Positions 7,324 to 15,126 of a stretch of DNA of 39,366 nt are shown here, piece after piece. Positions within the stretch are counted from its first letter, which is position 1, and each line of letters opens with the position of its first letter. Below the pieces are notes generated by a model. That model was given only the letters and a program-made list of their open reading frames with translations, was not told where the DNA came from and made no database searches. The position numbers were made by a program, and so were the translations under genes. Location: assembly GCA_009694475.1 (NCBI GenBank), contig SHUX01000007.1:1-39366 (forward strand). The letters are read 5' to 3'. Source of the stretch: Thermoleophilia bacterium (GTDB lineage Bacteria > Actinomycetota > Thermoleophilia > Gaiellales > F1-60-MAGs149).

Positions 7324-8208
7324 ATGGTTGGCATACTTGAAACTCTGCAGTCCGGAGGGCACATCCTCGGGGACGGCGCGATGGGCACGATGCTTCAAGA
7401 GGCTGGTCTGACGGACGGTGGCGCGCCTGAACTCTGGAATGTTGAGCACCCCGACAGGATCGAGACGATCCTCGAGGCCTATGCCGCGGCTGGCTCGAAC
7501 CTGATCACCACCTGTACCTTTGGCGGTACGCGGCCGCGCCTCGAGATGCACGATCTCGGCGATCGCGTGTTCGAGCTCAACAAGGCTGGCGCCGCAGTAG
7601 CCCGTACGGTTGCCGATCGTCACCCAGGCGCCTACGTGCTGGGCGATGTTGGACCCAGTGGCGAACTAATGGAACCGATGGGCACGCTGACCCCGGAGGA
7701 CGCACAAGAGCTCTTCGCCGAGCAGATTCGCGGGCTCGTGGCTGGCGGAGCCGACGCGATTCTGATTGAGACGATGAGTGATCTGGGCGAAGTCGAGGCC
7801 GCCGTTCGTGCTGCTCAGGCTGAGGCGCCAGGTCTACCGATTCTCGCGACGATGTCCTTCGACACCAACCTGCACACCATGATGGGCGTGAAGCCGGGGC
7901 AGGCTGTCGAGGCGATTGCCGCCATGGGAGTGCCGATCATCGGTGCCAACTGCGGGCGCGGTGTAGACGAAATGCGCGTTATCGCTGCCGGCATGGTCGC
8001 GGCTCGGCCAGAGGGCGTATTTCTGATGGCCCAGTCGAATGCCGGTCTGCCCAAGCTCGTCGGCGATGAGTTTCTCTATGACGGCTCGCCTGAGGTGATG
8101 GCGGAATGGGCGACAGATATGCGCGAACTCGGCATCGATGTCATCGGTGCCTGTTGTGGTTCGACACCCGAGCACATCGCTGCGATGCGCCCGATCGTGC
8201 TTGCCTGA
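7324..8208 (+). CDS. Homocysteine S-methyltransferase family protein
   Basis: The 294-residue protein is a single Hcy-binding TIM-barrel, as in the first domain of MetH and in BHMT. It shows LGDGAMGTMLQEAGL, ITTCTFGGTRPRL, VLGDVGPSGELMEPMG and LIETMSDLGEVEAA. The three zinc Cys are in GANCGRG and in IGACCGSTPEHI near the C terminus. It should move a methyl group to homocysteine or another thiol; the methyl donor (betaine, a corrinoid, methyl-folate) cannot be read from sequence. It has no cobalamin domain. It starts one base after the YWRDIP protein stop, so the two are cotranscribed and may act together. Confidence 0.85.
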   Translation: MVGILETLQSGGHILGDGAMGTMLQEAGLTDGGAPELWNVEHPDRIETILEAYAAAGSNLITTCTFGGTRPRLEMHDLGDRVFELNKAGAAVARTVADRHPGAYVLGDVGPSGELMEPMGTLTPEDAQELFAEQIRGLVAGGADAILIETMSDLGEVEAAVRAAQAEAPGLPILATMSFDTNLHTMMGVKPGQAVEAIAAMGVPIIGANCGRGVDEMRVIAAGMVAARPEGVFLMAQSNAGLPKLVGDEFLYDGSPEVMAEWATDMRELGIDVIGACCGSTPEHIAAMRPIVLA

Positions 8209-8227
8209 CACGGTCCCGCCCGTCGAG

Positions 8228-8917
8228 CTAGCGCGCGTGCGTCAGCCAGGCGACGAGCCGGCGCCGGCGGGAGGGCTGGGGGTAAAGCAGTGCGGCCTCT
8301 GCTGTGGTGATACCCAGGTGCGCGCGGGGGAGTCTCAGTGCCGACGGTGCATAGCGCGGTAGCGGGCCAAGCGGGTCCTCGCCCGGATCGATCCCGACAG
8401 GAACGCCATAGACCTCGCTCAGCGCGGGTGCCAGTTCCTCTGCTGGCACGGCTCGGAGTTGACCCGATTCCCACGTGAAGACGAAGCAGAGACCGTCTGT
8501 TGTGGTCGCATGGACCGTCAGTGCCCGCGGATAAGCGAAGGCGCTGCGCCAGCCTCGGGTGTGCTTGAGCACGCTGCCGCACAACGCGAGCTCGCCGCTG
8601 ACAGCCCGCAAGCCACGCGTGTCAGCCGCATCGAGCAGTGCGGCTCCCCGCGAACGCCAGGCGTGGACGCCGCAGGTACATCCAGCAGCGGGAACCTCGT
8701 GGCCGGGTGCCGCACGGGGCGCCGGACGGATGCCGATTGGCGACGTCCAGTTGGTCATCCCGCATGTCGCTTTCTGCACTTCCCCAGGGAGCCAGATCGA
8801 GCGTCGATACGGCGAGCACAGCCGCGGCTCGCCCGAGGGGTGGACGCGGATCGTCCACGAGCGGTAGCCGATGATCGGCTCGATCAGGTCTGGGACGACG
8901 AAGTCGTGCGTCGTCAT
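8228..8917 (-). CDS. Unknown protein with Cys-containing CTCGVHAW motif
   Basis: The 229-residue protein begins MTTHDFVVPDLIEPIIGYRS with YRSW and later GCTCGVHAWRSR, a layout I associate with a family of uncharacterised actinobacterial and actinophage proteins (GxRxW ... C ... C.CGIYA). No signal peptide or membrane segment is seen. Conserved-looking Cys occur at LCSPYRR, KATCGMTN, GCTCGV and LALCGSV. Its start overlaps the stop of the 45-residue Pro/Glu-rich ORF upstream as ATGA, so they are translationally coupled. Function unknown. Confidence 0.7.
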   Translation of the reverse strand: MTTHDFVVPDLIEPIIGYRSWTIRVHPSGEPRLCSPYRRSIWLPGEVQKATCGMTNWTSPIGIRPAPRAAPGHEVPAAGCTCGVHAWRSRGAALLDAADTRGLRAVSGELALCGSVLKHTRGWRSAFAYPRALTVHATTTDGLCFVFTWESGQLRAVPAEELAPALSEVYGVPVGIDPGEDPLGPLPRYAPSALRLPRAHLGITTAEAALLYPQPSRRRRLVAWLTHAR

Positions 8918-9051
8918 GCCGGCGTGGGCTCAGGCTGAGGCGTCGGTGCTGGTTCGGGGAGATGCTCTGGCTCTGGCGTTGGTGTGCGCTCAGGCACAGG
9001 GGGATGCACGGGTTCGATCACGATGCGTTTTTCTTCCTCGCCAATGTCCAT
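8914..9051 (-). CDS. Small Pro/Glu-rich protein (45 aa)
   Basis: This short ORF encodes MDIGEEEKRIVIEPV followed by a low-complexity tail of alternating Pro, Glu and Thr. Its stop overlaps the start of the 229-residue gene (ATGA). The KRIVIEP start plus acidic Pro tail resembles small actinobacterial proteins found beside this family. TAATCT at about 9065-9070 on the minus strand could be its promoter. It may be a disordered partner or adaptor for the larger protein; function unknown. Confidence 0.6.
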   Translation of the reverse strand: MDIGEEEKRIVIEPVHPPVPERTPTPEPEHLPEPAPTPQPEPTPA

Positions 9052-9068
9052 AATGGAAGCCTGCCAGA

Positions 9069-9851
9069 TTAGGGGGCTCGGAGCATGCTCGCTGGTATCA
9101 GCATCGAGCCCTCTCGGGGATCACCAATGAGCGGTGCCGACAGCGTCGCGGCGAGGTCACTGCAGCGGGATAGAACGAGTGCGCTCGCTGCCGCATCGAA
9201 AGCGTCTTCGCCGGAGGCCGCACGGTTGGCGACAGGTGGGGGGAGTGTGGCGTGTGCATCGAGCCAGGTGCGGCGCTCGATCGGAGACGACTTGGCGACC
9301 GGACCAGTCAAAAGGCGCGGCCAGATCTCCGCAATCAGATGTGTCGACGGTGCATCAAAGGGCCAGATTGCCCAGCCACTTTCGCGCAGCCGAGGGAGCA
9401 AGGGGATGCCGCGAATCGTGCCGGTACCGACGGCCCCAGCCCCACCGATCTGAAACACGCTCTTGGGGACGATGCCCCGCACGTTCCAGCCTTCCTCGCA
9501 GGCGCGCAGTTGTATCTCGTTGCCACGGCGCTGGCCGGGGCGGCCCCAGAAGGGAGCGGGGGAGGTCGCCAGCCACTGTTCGCCGTGCTCGCGCACGACC
9601 TCCCACAGCGTGTCGATGCTGTCGCAGTGATGGGCGTCGAGAAACCAGCTCGGGTACGAGAACGCGAAGTCGACACCAACGATCGCCTCGGGCACCTGCG
9701 CGCGACGCTCGACCAGCCAGTCGACAACTTGCTCGCGCGAACGACCGTCCTCGAGCAGCAGGAGTTCGCCATCGACTGCCTCTGCAATCCAGATGCGACG
9801 CTCGGCTCCTACTGCGGCCCCAGACCAGTCGATTGCGATCACGCGCGCCAT
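9069..9851 (-). CDS. DUF429 family protein (RNase H-fold, predicted nuclease)
   Basis: The 260-residue protein begins MARVIAIDWSGAAVGAERRI, with GVDFAFSYPSWF, LIAEIWPRLLTG and a C-terminal ASGEDAFDAAASALVLSR. These acidic positions (IDWSG, VDFAF, E of AEIWP, ED-D of GEDAFDA) match the RNase H-like DUF429 family. Activity is predicted only. Longer in-frame starts upstream would run into recG and are rejected; a -10-like CAGAGT lies six bases before this ATG on the minus strand. It is divergent from recG and precedes the Pro/Glu-rich ORF by 17 bases. Confidence 0.8.
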   Translation of the reverse strand: MARVIAIDWSGAAVGAERRIWIAEAVDGELLLLEDGRSREQVVDWLVERRAQVPEAIVGVDFAFSYPSWFLDAHHCDSIDTLWEVVREHGEQWLATSPAPFWGRPGQRRGNEIQLRACEEGWNVRGIVPKSVFQIGGAGAVGTGTIRGIPLLPRLRESGWAIWPFDAPSTHLIAEIWPRLLTGPVAKSSPIERRTWLDAHATLPPPVANRAASGEDAFDAAASALVLSRCSDLAATLSAPLIGDPREGSMLIPASMLRAP

Positions 9852-9897
9852 GGGGAGACTCTGCCAGATCTGTGCCCGGCGGTGCGGACGGCAGAAT

Positions 9898-12021
9898 GTG
9901 GTGGTGCTGGCGCCCTTTCCAGGAGTTTCGGAGACAACCATCGCGCCACGCCCGCGTACGGCGCCGGCCCCGGAGCGGCTGGCCGTGCCGATTACTGGTC
10001 CCGCCAAACGCGTCGCTGCGTTGAAGGCGATGGGTCTTGAGACGCGTGGCGATCTCCTTGAAGATCTGCCCTTTCGCTTTGAGGACATGACGGCGTTGAC
10101 GACCATTGCTGAGGCGATTCAGAGCGGGGACGATGAGGTGACGGTCGTTGGCCGGGTTGGCTCAATCACCGAGCGGCCAACTCGTCGCCGAGGTCTACGC
10201 ATCCTGCAGACGCGTCTGACGGACGAGACGGGCGAGATTTCGTTGACGTGGTTTAACCAGCGCTATCTCGCGCGCACACTCGAGCCCGGCTCGCGTTTGG
10301 TCGCCCGCGGCGTGCTCAAGGTGGGCGCGCGGGGTGCCGAGCTGACAGTCAAGTCGCACGAAGTGGCGGGTGGTCCCGACGAGTTGGCGGCGATGGGGCC
10401 GGGACTGGTGCCGGTCTACCACGCCTCGGCCAAGGTCTCGACGGGCGTCTTACGTGCCCTTGTCGGCGAGGCGATAACGGATCTGATCGATGGTGTTGCA
10501 GATCCGCTCCCCGTCGAGTTACGGGTGCGTCATAGCCTGCCGTTACGGCGCGACGCGTTGCGTGCCGGCCATCAGCCAAGCAGGCTGGATGCGTACGAGA
10601 CGGCGCGTCAGCGATTGGCCTACGAGGAACTGCTGCTGCTCCAACTCGCCCTACTACAGCATCGCCACGACACCGATGCGCGGGCCGGGGCACTTGCGAT
10701 GGGCACCCCAGGGGAGCTGTCAGTGGCCTTTCGCGCGGCCCTGCCCTTCACGCTTACCGCCGCGCAGGAGCACGTGCTCGCGGCGATCGAAGTTGACCTC
10801 AATCGCACGCAGCCGATGCAGCGTCTGTTGGAGGGCGATGTCGGTTCGGGCAAGACGGTTGTTGCGTTTGCCGCGCTGGTGCGCGCGGTCGAGCAGGGCG
10901 GTCAGGGCGCGTTGATGGTGCCGACCGAGGTACTTGCGCTCCAGCATCTGCGTGGTGCCGAGCGCCTGCTCGAGCCCTTAGGAATCGAGATCGCCTACCT
11001 GTCGGGCGATGTTCCCGACAAGGAGAGGCGTGCGCGTCGTGCCCGTATCGAGGCCGGCGAGCCATTGATTGCCATCGGTACGCATGCGTTGTTGCACACG
11101 TCATTTGCCGATCTCCGTGTGCTGGTCGTCGACGAGCAGCACCGCTTCGGAGTGGCTCAACGGGCAGCGCTATCAGCGGGCGGCCAGACGGTGCCGCACG
11201 TCTTACATATGACGGCCACGCCGATTCCCCGCTCGCTTGCCTTGACGGCTTTTGGTGATCTGGATCTGAGTGTTATCGACGAGTTGCCACCCGGTCGCAT
11301 ATCAATCAAGACGAGCATTATTCCCGAGGCGAAACGCGAAGACGGCTACCGCTGGATCCGCGAGCAGATCGCCGCTGGACGCCAGGCCTACGTCGTCTGT
11401 GCCTTGGTCGAGGAGAACCCGGACGTCGAGGCGCGCGCTGCCGAAGCGGAGGCCGAGCGCCTTGCGGGTGGGCCACTGCAGGGTCTACGCGTGGCCTGTG
11501 CACACGGCCAAATGCCTGCCGGTGATCGGCAGCGTGTGATGGCAGCATTCGCGGCTGGAGACCTAGATGTACTGGTCGCCACGACGGTGATCGAAGTCGG
11601 CGTGGACGTTGCTAACGCGTCGGTGATGGTGGTTGAGGATGCTGATCGATTTGGTCTTGCGCAACTCCATCAGCTACGCGGTCGGGTGGGGCGTGGCAGC
11701 GAGCAGTCGTATTGCCTGCTCTATAGCTCGGCGGAGCCAACGCCGGACGGTCGCGAGCGGCTCGATGCGCTTGTGCGGCACCAGAGCGGCTTCGAATTGG
11801 CCGATGTTGATCTGCGGATGCGCGGCGAAGGGCGCCTGCTGGGCGAGGCTCAGAGTGGTCGCACGGACTTACGCTACGCCCGTCTGCATAGTGATCGTAA
11901 ACTGCTTGAGCAGGCCCGAGAGGATGCGCTTTCTATCCTGCAGGAGGGCGCGGACGAGGTCTTGGCGCAGGCCGCAATCGATCGCTTTGGCGACCTCATC
12001 GAAGCACTGCGTCGAGCCTAA
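9898..12021 (+). CDS. recG: ATP-dependent DNA helicase RecG
   Basis: The roughly 707-residue protein remodels stalled replication forks and Holliday junctions. It has an N-terminal wedge/OB domain (VTVVGRVGSITERPTRR, FNQRYLARTL), then helicase motifs: LEGDVGSGKTVVAFAAL (Walker A), VDEQHRFGVAQR (Walker B), MTATPIPRSLALT, and the C-terminal ATTVIEVGVDVANASVMVVE and LHQLRGRVGRG. Length is normal. The start is one of three tandem GTG codons (9898, 9901, 9904); CAGAAT at 9892-9897 is six bases before GTG 9904, so a leaderless start there is possible. It precedes rsmD by 27 bases. Confidence 0.95.
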   Translation: MVVLAPFPGVSETTIAPRPRTAPAPERLAVPITGPAKRVAALKAMGLETRGDLLEDLPFRFEDMTALTTIAEAIQSGDDEVTVVGRVGSITERPTRRRGLRILQTRLTDETGEISLTWFNQRYLARTLEPGSRLVARGVLKVGARGAELTVKSHEVAGGPDELAAMGPGLVPVYHASAKVSTGVLRALVGEAITDLIDGVADPLPVELRVRHSLPLRRDALRAGHQPSRLDAYETARQRLAYEELLLLQLALLQHRHDTDARAGALAMGTPGELSVAFRAALPFTLTAAQEHVLAAIEVDLNRTQPMQRLLEGDVGSGKTVVAFAALVRAVEQGGQGALMVPTEVLALQHLRGAERLLEPLGIEIAYLSGDVPDKERRARRARIEAGEPLIAIGTHALLHTSFADLRVLVVDEQHRFGVAQRAALSAGGQTVPHVLHMTATPIPRSLALTAFGDLDLSVIDELPPGRISIKTSIIPEAKREDGYRWIREQIAAGRQAYVVCALVEENPDVEARAAEAEAERLAGGPLQGLRVACAHGQMPAGDRQRVMAAFAAGDLDVLVATTVIEVGVDVANASVMVVEDADRFGLAQLHQLRGRVGRGSEQSYCLLYSSAEPTPDGRERLDALVRHQSGFELADVDLRMRGEGRLLGEAQSGRTDLRYARLHSDRKLLEQAREDALSILQEGADEVLAQAAIDRFGDLIEALRRA

Positions 12022-12036
12022 ACTGCCGTCGCACGG

Positions 12037-12042
12037 TAGGCT
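12037..12042 (+). promoter_or_regulatory. -10 box for leaderless rsmD
   Basis: TAGGCT sits six bases before GTG 12049, just behind the recG stop, with no ribosome binding site. It supports GTG 12049 over the in-frame TTG at 12043. Confidence 0.5.
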
Positions 12043-12048
12043 TTGCGA

Positions 12049-12603
12049 GTGCGCATTGTGGCTGGGCAGTATCGATCGCGGCGTCTCGTCACGCCGCCGG
12101 GCAAGGGCGTTCGCCCGACGTCCGATCGCGCCCGTGAGGCAATCTTTGCGTCGCTCGGTGCGAGCGTTGTTGACGCGCACGTGCTCGACCTCTTCGCCGG
12201 CTCGGGGGCATTGGGTCTTGAGGCGCTCTCGCGTGGGGCAGCCTCCTGCCTGTTCGTCGAGCGCAATGCGGCCGCGTTGGCAGCGATTCGAACCAATCTC
12301 GATACGCTCGGTGAATCCTCGCAGGCGCGGATCGAGCGGGGCAATGCGATGACCGTGCTGCAGCGTCTGGTCGACGCGGGCGACCAGTTCGACCTCGTGC
12401 TGGTTGACCCGCCCTATGAGGCGGTGCAAGACTTGGCAGTGATGCTGACGACGCTGCTACCACAGGTGCTGACAGCGACTGGTTCGATCGTCTTCGAGAC
12501 GGCTGTGGGCTCCGCCGTGCCCATTCCTGGCCTCGTCGAGCGCTACAACCGCCGCATTGCCGCCGCCGAAATCGTCATCCTGCAGCGTATGGAGACCGTA
12601 TGA
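12049..12603 (+). CDS. rsmD: 16S rRNA (guanine-N2) methyltransferase RsmD
   Basis: The 184-residue SAM-dependent enzyme methylates G966 of 16S rRNA. It shows the family start RIVAGQYRSRRLVTPPG, KGVRPTSDRAREAIF, motif I LDLFAGSGALGLEALSRGA, and the catalytic VLVDPPYE. GTG 12049 is chosen because RsmD proteins start with MRI(I/V)AG and a -10 box lies at the leaderless distance. The stop overlaps the coaD start as ATGA, the usual rsmD-coaD pair. Confidence 0.95.
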   Translation: MRIVAGQYRSRRLVTPPGKGVRPTSDRAREAIFASLGASVVDAHVLDLFAGSGALGLEALSRGAASCLFVERNAAALAAIRTNLDTLGESSQARIERGNAMTVLQRLVDAGDQFDLVLVDPPYEAVQDLAVMLTTLLPQVLTATGSIVFETAVGSAVPIPGLVERYNRRIAAAEIVILQRMETV

Positions 12604-13097
12604 CCAAGCGCATCGCAATTTGTCCGGGTAGTTATGACCCCGTCACGCTCGGCCATATCGACATCATTCAGCGCGCCGCGGACCTTTTCGACCACGTCGT
12701 CGTTGGTGTTGTACGCCGACCCAAACACAAGGAACCACTGATCCCAGCCGATGACCGGGTGACGCTCCTGCAAGAATCACTTGCAGATGTGCCGAATGTC
12801 ACAGTTGAGACGTTCTCAGACCTCGTTGTAGAGTTTGCTAAGCGCTCACGCGCAACGGCACTCGTTAAGGGGCTGCGTGCGGTCTCGGACTTTGAGTGGG
12901 AATTCCAGATGCAGCAACTCAACAAACACCTCGCTCCCAATATCGAATCGGTCTATCTCGCGGCATCTGGCCGCTACATGTTCGTGTCGTCGAGTGGCGT
13001 CCGCGAAATCGCCGCGTTTGGCGGCTCTGTCGAAAACCTTGTCCCTCCCTGTGTCGTCCGCTGGTTCGACGACCATCCGTCTTCGCGAAACCTGTGA
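12600..13097 (+). CDS. coaD: Phosphopantetheine adenylyltransferase
   Basis: The 165-residue enzyme transfers AMP to 4'-phosphopantetheine, the penultimate step to coenzyme A. It has the nucleotidyltransferase start ICPGSYDPVTLGHIDII with the (H/T)xGH motif, VVVGVVRRPKHKEPL, ALVKGLRAVSDFEWEFQM and YMFVSSSGVREIA. Length is standard. Coupled to rsmD by a four-base overlap. CoA made here supplies the prosthetic group of AcpP encoded nearby. Confidence 0.97.
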   Translation: MTKRIAICPGSYDPVTLGHIDIIQRAADLFDHVVVGVVRRPKHKEPLIPADDRVTLLQESLADVPNVTVETFSDLVVEFAKRSRATALVKGLRAVSDFEWEFQMQQLNKHLAPNIESVYLAASGRYMFVSSSGVREIAAFGGSVENLVPPCVVRWFDDHPSSRNL

Positions 13098-13107
13098 AGG
13101 AGACCTC

Positions 13108-13602
13108 ATGGATGTCCTCGTCCTCATTGACAAGCTCGACGAGCTTGTCCACAACGCCAAAGCGGTGCCACTGACCGATCAAGTCCGCATCGATCGCGAG
13201 GAGATCTGGGAGATTCTCGACCAGATGCGCGCGACGATTCCGGATGAGATCAAGCAGGCGCGTTGGATCGTGAAGGAGCGTCAGGAGATGCTCGGCGAGG
13301 CCAAGCGCGAGGCCGAGCGCGTCGTCGTTGAGGCTCGCGAGACTGCGCAGCGTGAGGCATCGCAGCAGGAGGTCGTGCGGTTGGCCGAGCGCCAGGCGCA
13401 GGAGATCCTCGAGAACGCCCGTAATCGCGAGCGCGAGATCCGTCTCGGCGCAGAGGACTATGCCGACGAGATTCTCGGAACGCTCGAGACGAATCTCGGC
13501 AAGTTCCTTGGCGCTGTCCAGCGTGGCCGTGGCCAGTTGGCGAGTGCCTCGCCGGAGCGCACCGAGGGTGGCTCGGCGCAGTTCACCGAAATCACGACGT
13601 AG
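13108..13602 (+). CDS. SepIVA-like DivIVA-family coiled-coil protein
   Basis: The 164-residue protein begins MDVLVLIDKLDELVHNAKAV, then a long charged coiled coil (about residues 55-125, rich in Arg/Glu/Ala), and ends LGKFLGAVQRGRGQL. Start, end and gene position (between coaD and DUF177) match mycobacterial SepIVA (Rv2927c), a septum/cell-envelope growth factor, but this version has a much shorter coiled coil. It probably associates with the membrane or divisome; that is inferred from the family. GAAGGAGA upstream of ATG 13108 is a good ribosome binding site, unlike the leaderless genes around it. An in-frame longer reading overlaps coaD and is rejected. Confidence 0.8.
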   Translation: MDVLVLIDKLDELVHNAKAVPLTDQVRIDREEIWEILDQMRATIPDEIKQARWIVKERQEMLGEAKREAERVVVEARETAQREASQQEVVRLAERQAQEILENARNREREIRLGAEDYADEILGTLETNLGKFLGAVQRGRGQLASASPERTEGGSAQFTEITT

Positions 13603-13623
13603 TCGTCACGAGCGGCGGTAGCC

Positions 13624-14142
13624 ATGATTGACATTGCGCAGCTCCGGCTCGAGCCGGGCGTCGAACGCTCGCTCGAGGTGCCGGTTGCATTGCCCGAGAT
13701 CATCATCGGTGGCGTTGTCTATAGCGGTCCGGCTGCGCCCGCGATCGCACGGGTCGACATCACGCGACTGATCTCGGGGCTCTTGATGCGCATGCGCCTA
13801 TCGAGCACGATTCTTGGACCGTGTCATCGCTGTCTCGAGGAGGCGGCGATCCCCGTTTCGATTGATGCACGGGAGTACCAGGCCGATCAGCCCGAGAAGG
13901 GCGCCGAGGCCGAGGAGGTCTGCGACTACCTCGACGGTGACGACCTCGATGTCGCGGCATGGGCGGCCGACGCGATCGTGCTGATCCTGCCGCACAAGAT
14001 TCTCTGCCGCGAGGACTGTTCGGGTCTCTGTCCGACCTGCGGCACGAATCTCAACCACGCGTCCTGTACCTGTCCCCCCGCCGAAGGTGACGACCGTTGG
14101 GGCGCGCTGCGTGGGCTACTCAAGGACGACTCCGAGGGGTAG
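13624..14142 (+). CDS. DUF177 / YceD family protein
   Basis: The 172-residue protein contains PCHRCLE in the middle and the C-terminal cluster CREDCSGLCPTCGTNLN followed by CTC, the metal-binding Cys pattern of the YceD/DUF177 family. Members are encoded directly before rpmF and, from plant and E. coli work, are linked with 23S rRNA accumulation. A ribosome binding-like GGCGGTAG precedes ATG 13624. It is followed by rpmF, with which it usually forms a unit. Confidence 0.92.
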   Translation: MIDIAQLRLEPGVERSLEVPVALPEIIIGGVVYSGPAAPAIARVDITRLISGLLMRMRLSSTILGPCHRCLEEAAIPVSIDAREYQADQPEKGAEAEEVCDYLDGDDLDVAAWAADAIVLILPHKILCREDCSGLCPTCGTNLNHASCTCPPAEGDDRWGALRGLLKDDSEG

Positions 14143-14168
14143 TTGCGACGTGCCGTGTAGGCGTTCGC

Positions 14169-14174
14169 TACGCT
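14169..14174 (+). promoter_or_regulatory. -10 box upstream of rpmF
   Basis: TACGCT lies ten bases before ATG 14185. If used, the mRNA leader would be only about three or four bases, with no Shine-Dalgarno sequence. Confidence 0.3.
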
Positions 14175-14184
14175 GCGCAGCGTT

Positions 14185-14373
14185 ATGGCAGTCCCCAAAC
14201 GGAAAACGTCCAAGGCTCGTCGCGATAAGCGCCGTGCTACGCACAAGATTGCCATTCCCGTGGTCGCAACGTGCACGGTTTGCTCCGCTCCGAAACTGCC
14301 GCACCGTGTATGTCCGAGCTGTGGAACCTACCGCGGTCGGCGCTACATCACGACCGACGCTCCTGTCAGCTAG
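14185..14373 (+). CDS. rpmF: 50S ribosomal protein L32
   Basis: The 62-residue protein starts MAVPKRKTSKARRDKRRATH and carries a zinc ribbon CTVCSAPKLPHRVCPSC (two CxxC pairs). Length and motifs are standard. It is followed by the plsX remnant, preserving the ancestral rpmF-plsX-acpP order. Confidence 0.97.
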   Translation: MAVPKRKTSKARRDKRRATHKIAIPVVATCTVCSAPKLPHRVCPSCGTYRGRRYITTDAPVS

Positions 14374-14377
14374 CGCG

Positions 14378-14818
14378 ATGAGCGTGGCCATCGCGGTTGA
14401 CGCGATGGGGGTGACAACGTTCCAGAGTCGATCGTCGAAGGTGTTCGCATAGCCGTTGCCGTAGGCGAGGCTACAGCATGTGTTTCGGCTGGGCATTCTG
14501 GAGTCACGCTGGCTGCAGCAACACCTCTGATCGGGCGCATCCACGGGGTCAGTCGCTCTGGCCTAGCGGCCGTTCTCCCCGGCGCGAACGGGCCGGCGGT
14601 CCCGATTGACGCGGGCGCCAACCTGTGGCGGCACTGCCCCGGGTCCGAGCCTCGCTGGACGCCGATACGCATGGCGGTGCACACCTCCTCGGCACCAAGG
14701 CCGTCACGATCATCGCCACGGCTTTTTGCGCCCTGCTGGTATTGCAGAGGCCTGTCGCTATGTAGCCGACGGTGTGCGTTGCGACCTCGGTGGCACGATT
14801 GAACAACACGTGCAGTAG
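14378..14818 (+). pseudogene. plsX: Decayed plsX (phosphate acyltransferase)
   Basis: Three pieces of PlsX remain in three frames. The start MSVAIAVDAMG (14378-14410) is in one frame; after loss of a G in the run at 14407-14411 the next frame reads DNVPESIVEGVRIAVAVGE, then jumps directly to ACVSAGHSGVTLAAA and IDAGANL. A third frame from about 14649 reads HGGAHLLGTKAVTIIA, and the last, from 14720, reads GIAEACRYVADGVRCDL and stops at 14818. Family PlsX has about 330 residues; only 441 bp remain, so about 75 residues before VSAG and over 100 residues between DAGAN and GGAHLLG are deleted. PlsX makes acyl-phosphate from acyl-ACP. The frameshifts plus deletions exclude a simple sequencing error. 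Confidence 0.85.
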
Positions 14819-14880
14819 TACCGTTGCAGCGCCTGCTACTGTCGGCAGCGTTTACGTGAGTACAACAAAGGTGGAGAACA

Positions 14881-15126
14881 GTGGCTGAGCGAGCAGAGGT
14901 TTTGGCGAAAGTGCAGGAGATCCTCGTCGAGCGACTCGATGTCGATCCGGCTGATATCACCGAGGCAGCGCACATGCGCGACGATCTTCAGGCCGACTCG
15001 CTCGACCTGGTCGAGTTGATCATGGACCTCGAAGAGGGCTTCGGTGTCAAGATTTCCGACGAAGAGGCTCAGTCGATCGGCACTGTCGGCGACGCCGTCG
15101 ACTTCATCGTCGCCCGCGCTGACTGA
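14881..15126 (+). CDS. acpP: Acyl carrier protein
   Basis: The 81-residue acidic protein carries fatty acyl chains on a 4'-phosphopantetheine attached to Ser40 in QADSLDLVEL. It shows the typical four-helix ACP pattern and ends VDFIVARAD. GTG 14881 is preceded by AAAGGTGGAGA, a good ribosome binding site. It is intact although plsX just upstream is broken, as expected because fatty acid synthesis still needs ACP. The rnc reading frame overlaps its 3' end. Confidence 0.96.
   Translation: MAERAEVLAKVQEILVERLDVDPADITEAAHMRDDLQADSLDLVELIMDLEEGFGVKISDEEAQSIGTVGDAVDFIVARAD

Noticed and set aside
14378-14818. plsX frameshift as a simple sequencing error
   Set aside because: A single base error could explain the first frame change but not the two large deletions and the further frame changes.
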